Shown here one piece after another: positions 63,639 to 64,000 of a stretch of DNA of 64,000 nucleotides. Each line of letters opens with the position of its first letter. Within the stretch, counting starts at the first letter, position 1. The DNA is from DASXAI01 sp963728985 (GTDB lineage: Bacteria > Actinomycetota > Acidimicrobiia > Acidimicrobiales > Ilumatobacteraceae): positions 186,001-250,000 of the forward strand of contig CAVSME010000002.1 of NCBI GenBank assembly GCA_963728985.1. The letters are read 5' to 3'. The notes below the pieces were generated by a model, which was not told the DNA's origin, did no database searches, and was given only the letters and a program-made list of their open reading frames with translations. Position numbers and translations under genes: made by a program.

Positions 63639-64000
63639 ATGGAACATCATGTCTTCACGTCGAGCGTCCACTACCGGGATCCGAAGGCGGCGCTGGCCTG
63701 GCTGGAGCGGGCGTTCGGCTTCGAGACCACGATGGCCATCGACGGGCCCGCCGACGCTCCCGCGATGTGCCACTACGAGATGAGCTGTGCCGGCCAGGGA
63801 CGGGTCATGGTCGGGGGCGAGTGGGCCCCGTGGGTCCACAGTCCCGCCGACATCGGCGGTGCGAACACGCAGTACGTGCATGTGCAGCTGTCGAGTGGCG
63901 TCGACCAGCACTGTGAGCGAGCGCGGGCGGCCGGCGCGACGATCGCCGCGGAGCCCGAGGATCAGTTCTACGGCGACCGCACCTACCGGGCCCTCGACCC
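63639..64000 (+). CDS. VOC family protein (PhnB-like), 3' end outside window
   Basis: ATG 63639 opens a frame that runs off the window after 120 codons: EHHVFTSSVHYRDPKAALAW, LERAFGFETTMAIDG, a GGEWAPWVHSPADIGGANT stretch and QLSSGVDQHCERARAAGAT. This is the glyoxalase/PhnB-like vicinal oxygen chelate fold, whose members bind small molecules or metals. Substrate unknown. The inverted repeat immediately upstream suggests repression. Confidence 0.8.
   Translation, partial: MEHHVFTSSVHYRDPKAALAWLERAFGFETTMAIDGPADAPAMCHYEMSCAGQGRVMVGGEWAPWVHSPADIGGANTQYVHVQLSSGVDQHCERARAAGATIAAEPEDQFYGDRTYRALD

Overview
The window is about 70 percent GC and has the dense, overlapping gene layout of an actinomycete chromosome. 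It carries the replication-origin neighbourhood in the order known from Mycobacterium: cca, a DUF6049-type protein, a kinase, an ECF sigma/anti-sigma pair, trxB, trxA, cwlM-like, parB, parA, rsmG, jag, yidC, yidD, rnpA, rpmH, dnaA, dnaN, recF, DUF721, gyrB, gyrA, DUF3566 protein and tRNA-Ile. Protein features (short RnpA, SCO6745-type and F420-era enzymes, absence of a MurJ gene between DUF6049 and sigma) suggest a lineage outside the well-studied mycobacteria and streptomycetes, perhaps Acidimicrobiia; this placement is inference.

Layout. 1-5.3 kb: truncated inositol-phosphate synthase, two GNAT acetyltransferases, a methyltransferase, and cca with a histone-deacetylase-family gene. 5.3-13.2 kb: envelope and redox cluster on the plus strand, with start-stop overlaps linking kinase, sigma and anti-sigma. 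13.3-19.8 kb: minus-strand parB-parA, a 1.4 kb gene-free region with two parS sites and degenerate repeats, then rsmG-jag-yidC-yidD-rnpA-rpmH. 19.8-28.8 kb: DnaA-box clusters on both sides of dnaA, then dnaN, recF, DUF721, gyrB and gyrA on the plus strand. 28.8-34.2 kb: DUF3566 protein, tRNA-Ile, two decayed gene remnants, a RsbW-like ATPase, a Fur regulator and a hydrolase. 34.1-39.3 kb: one minus-strand run with the late cobalamin genes cobC-cobU-cobS-cbiB followed by an MgtE-N/CBS protein and a DUF1003 protein. 39.5-43.3 kb: small accessory genes including a second deacetylase.

43.57-54.10 kb is an integrated mobile element of about 10.5 kb. It sits in the 3' half of a tRNA-Ala(TGC) gene and is bounded by identical 49-bp direct repeats. 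It carries a tyrosine integrase, two small unknowns, a MobF relaxase-helicase, an excisionase, a cyclase-STAND-TPR protein and an acyl-CoA-dehydrogenase-fold flavoprotein. The relaxase reading frame has a TAG codon where the first catalytic tyrosine should be. A second, decayed integrase fragment lies just outside the right repeat. 54.5-64 kb is ordinary accessory chromosome: aquaporin, methyltransferase, peptidase lipoprotein, a collapsed SulP transporter, DacB-type carboxypeptidase, FAD monooxygenase, a protein with an eCIS-type N-terminal tag, and a VOC protein cut by the window end.

Caution: many reading frames are broken by single-base indels (gyrB twice, gyrA three times, the second deacetylase twice, and others), and each frame is restored when one base is added or removed. 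Because gyrA and gyrB cannot both be dead, part of this is probably sequencing or assembly error, so every frameshift-based pseudogene call here is provisional.
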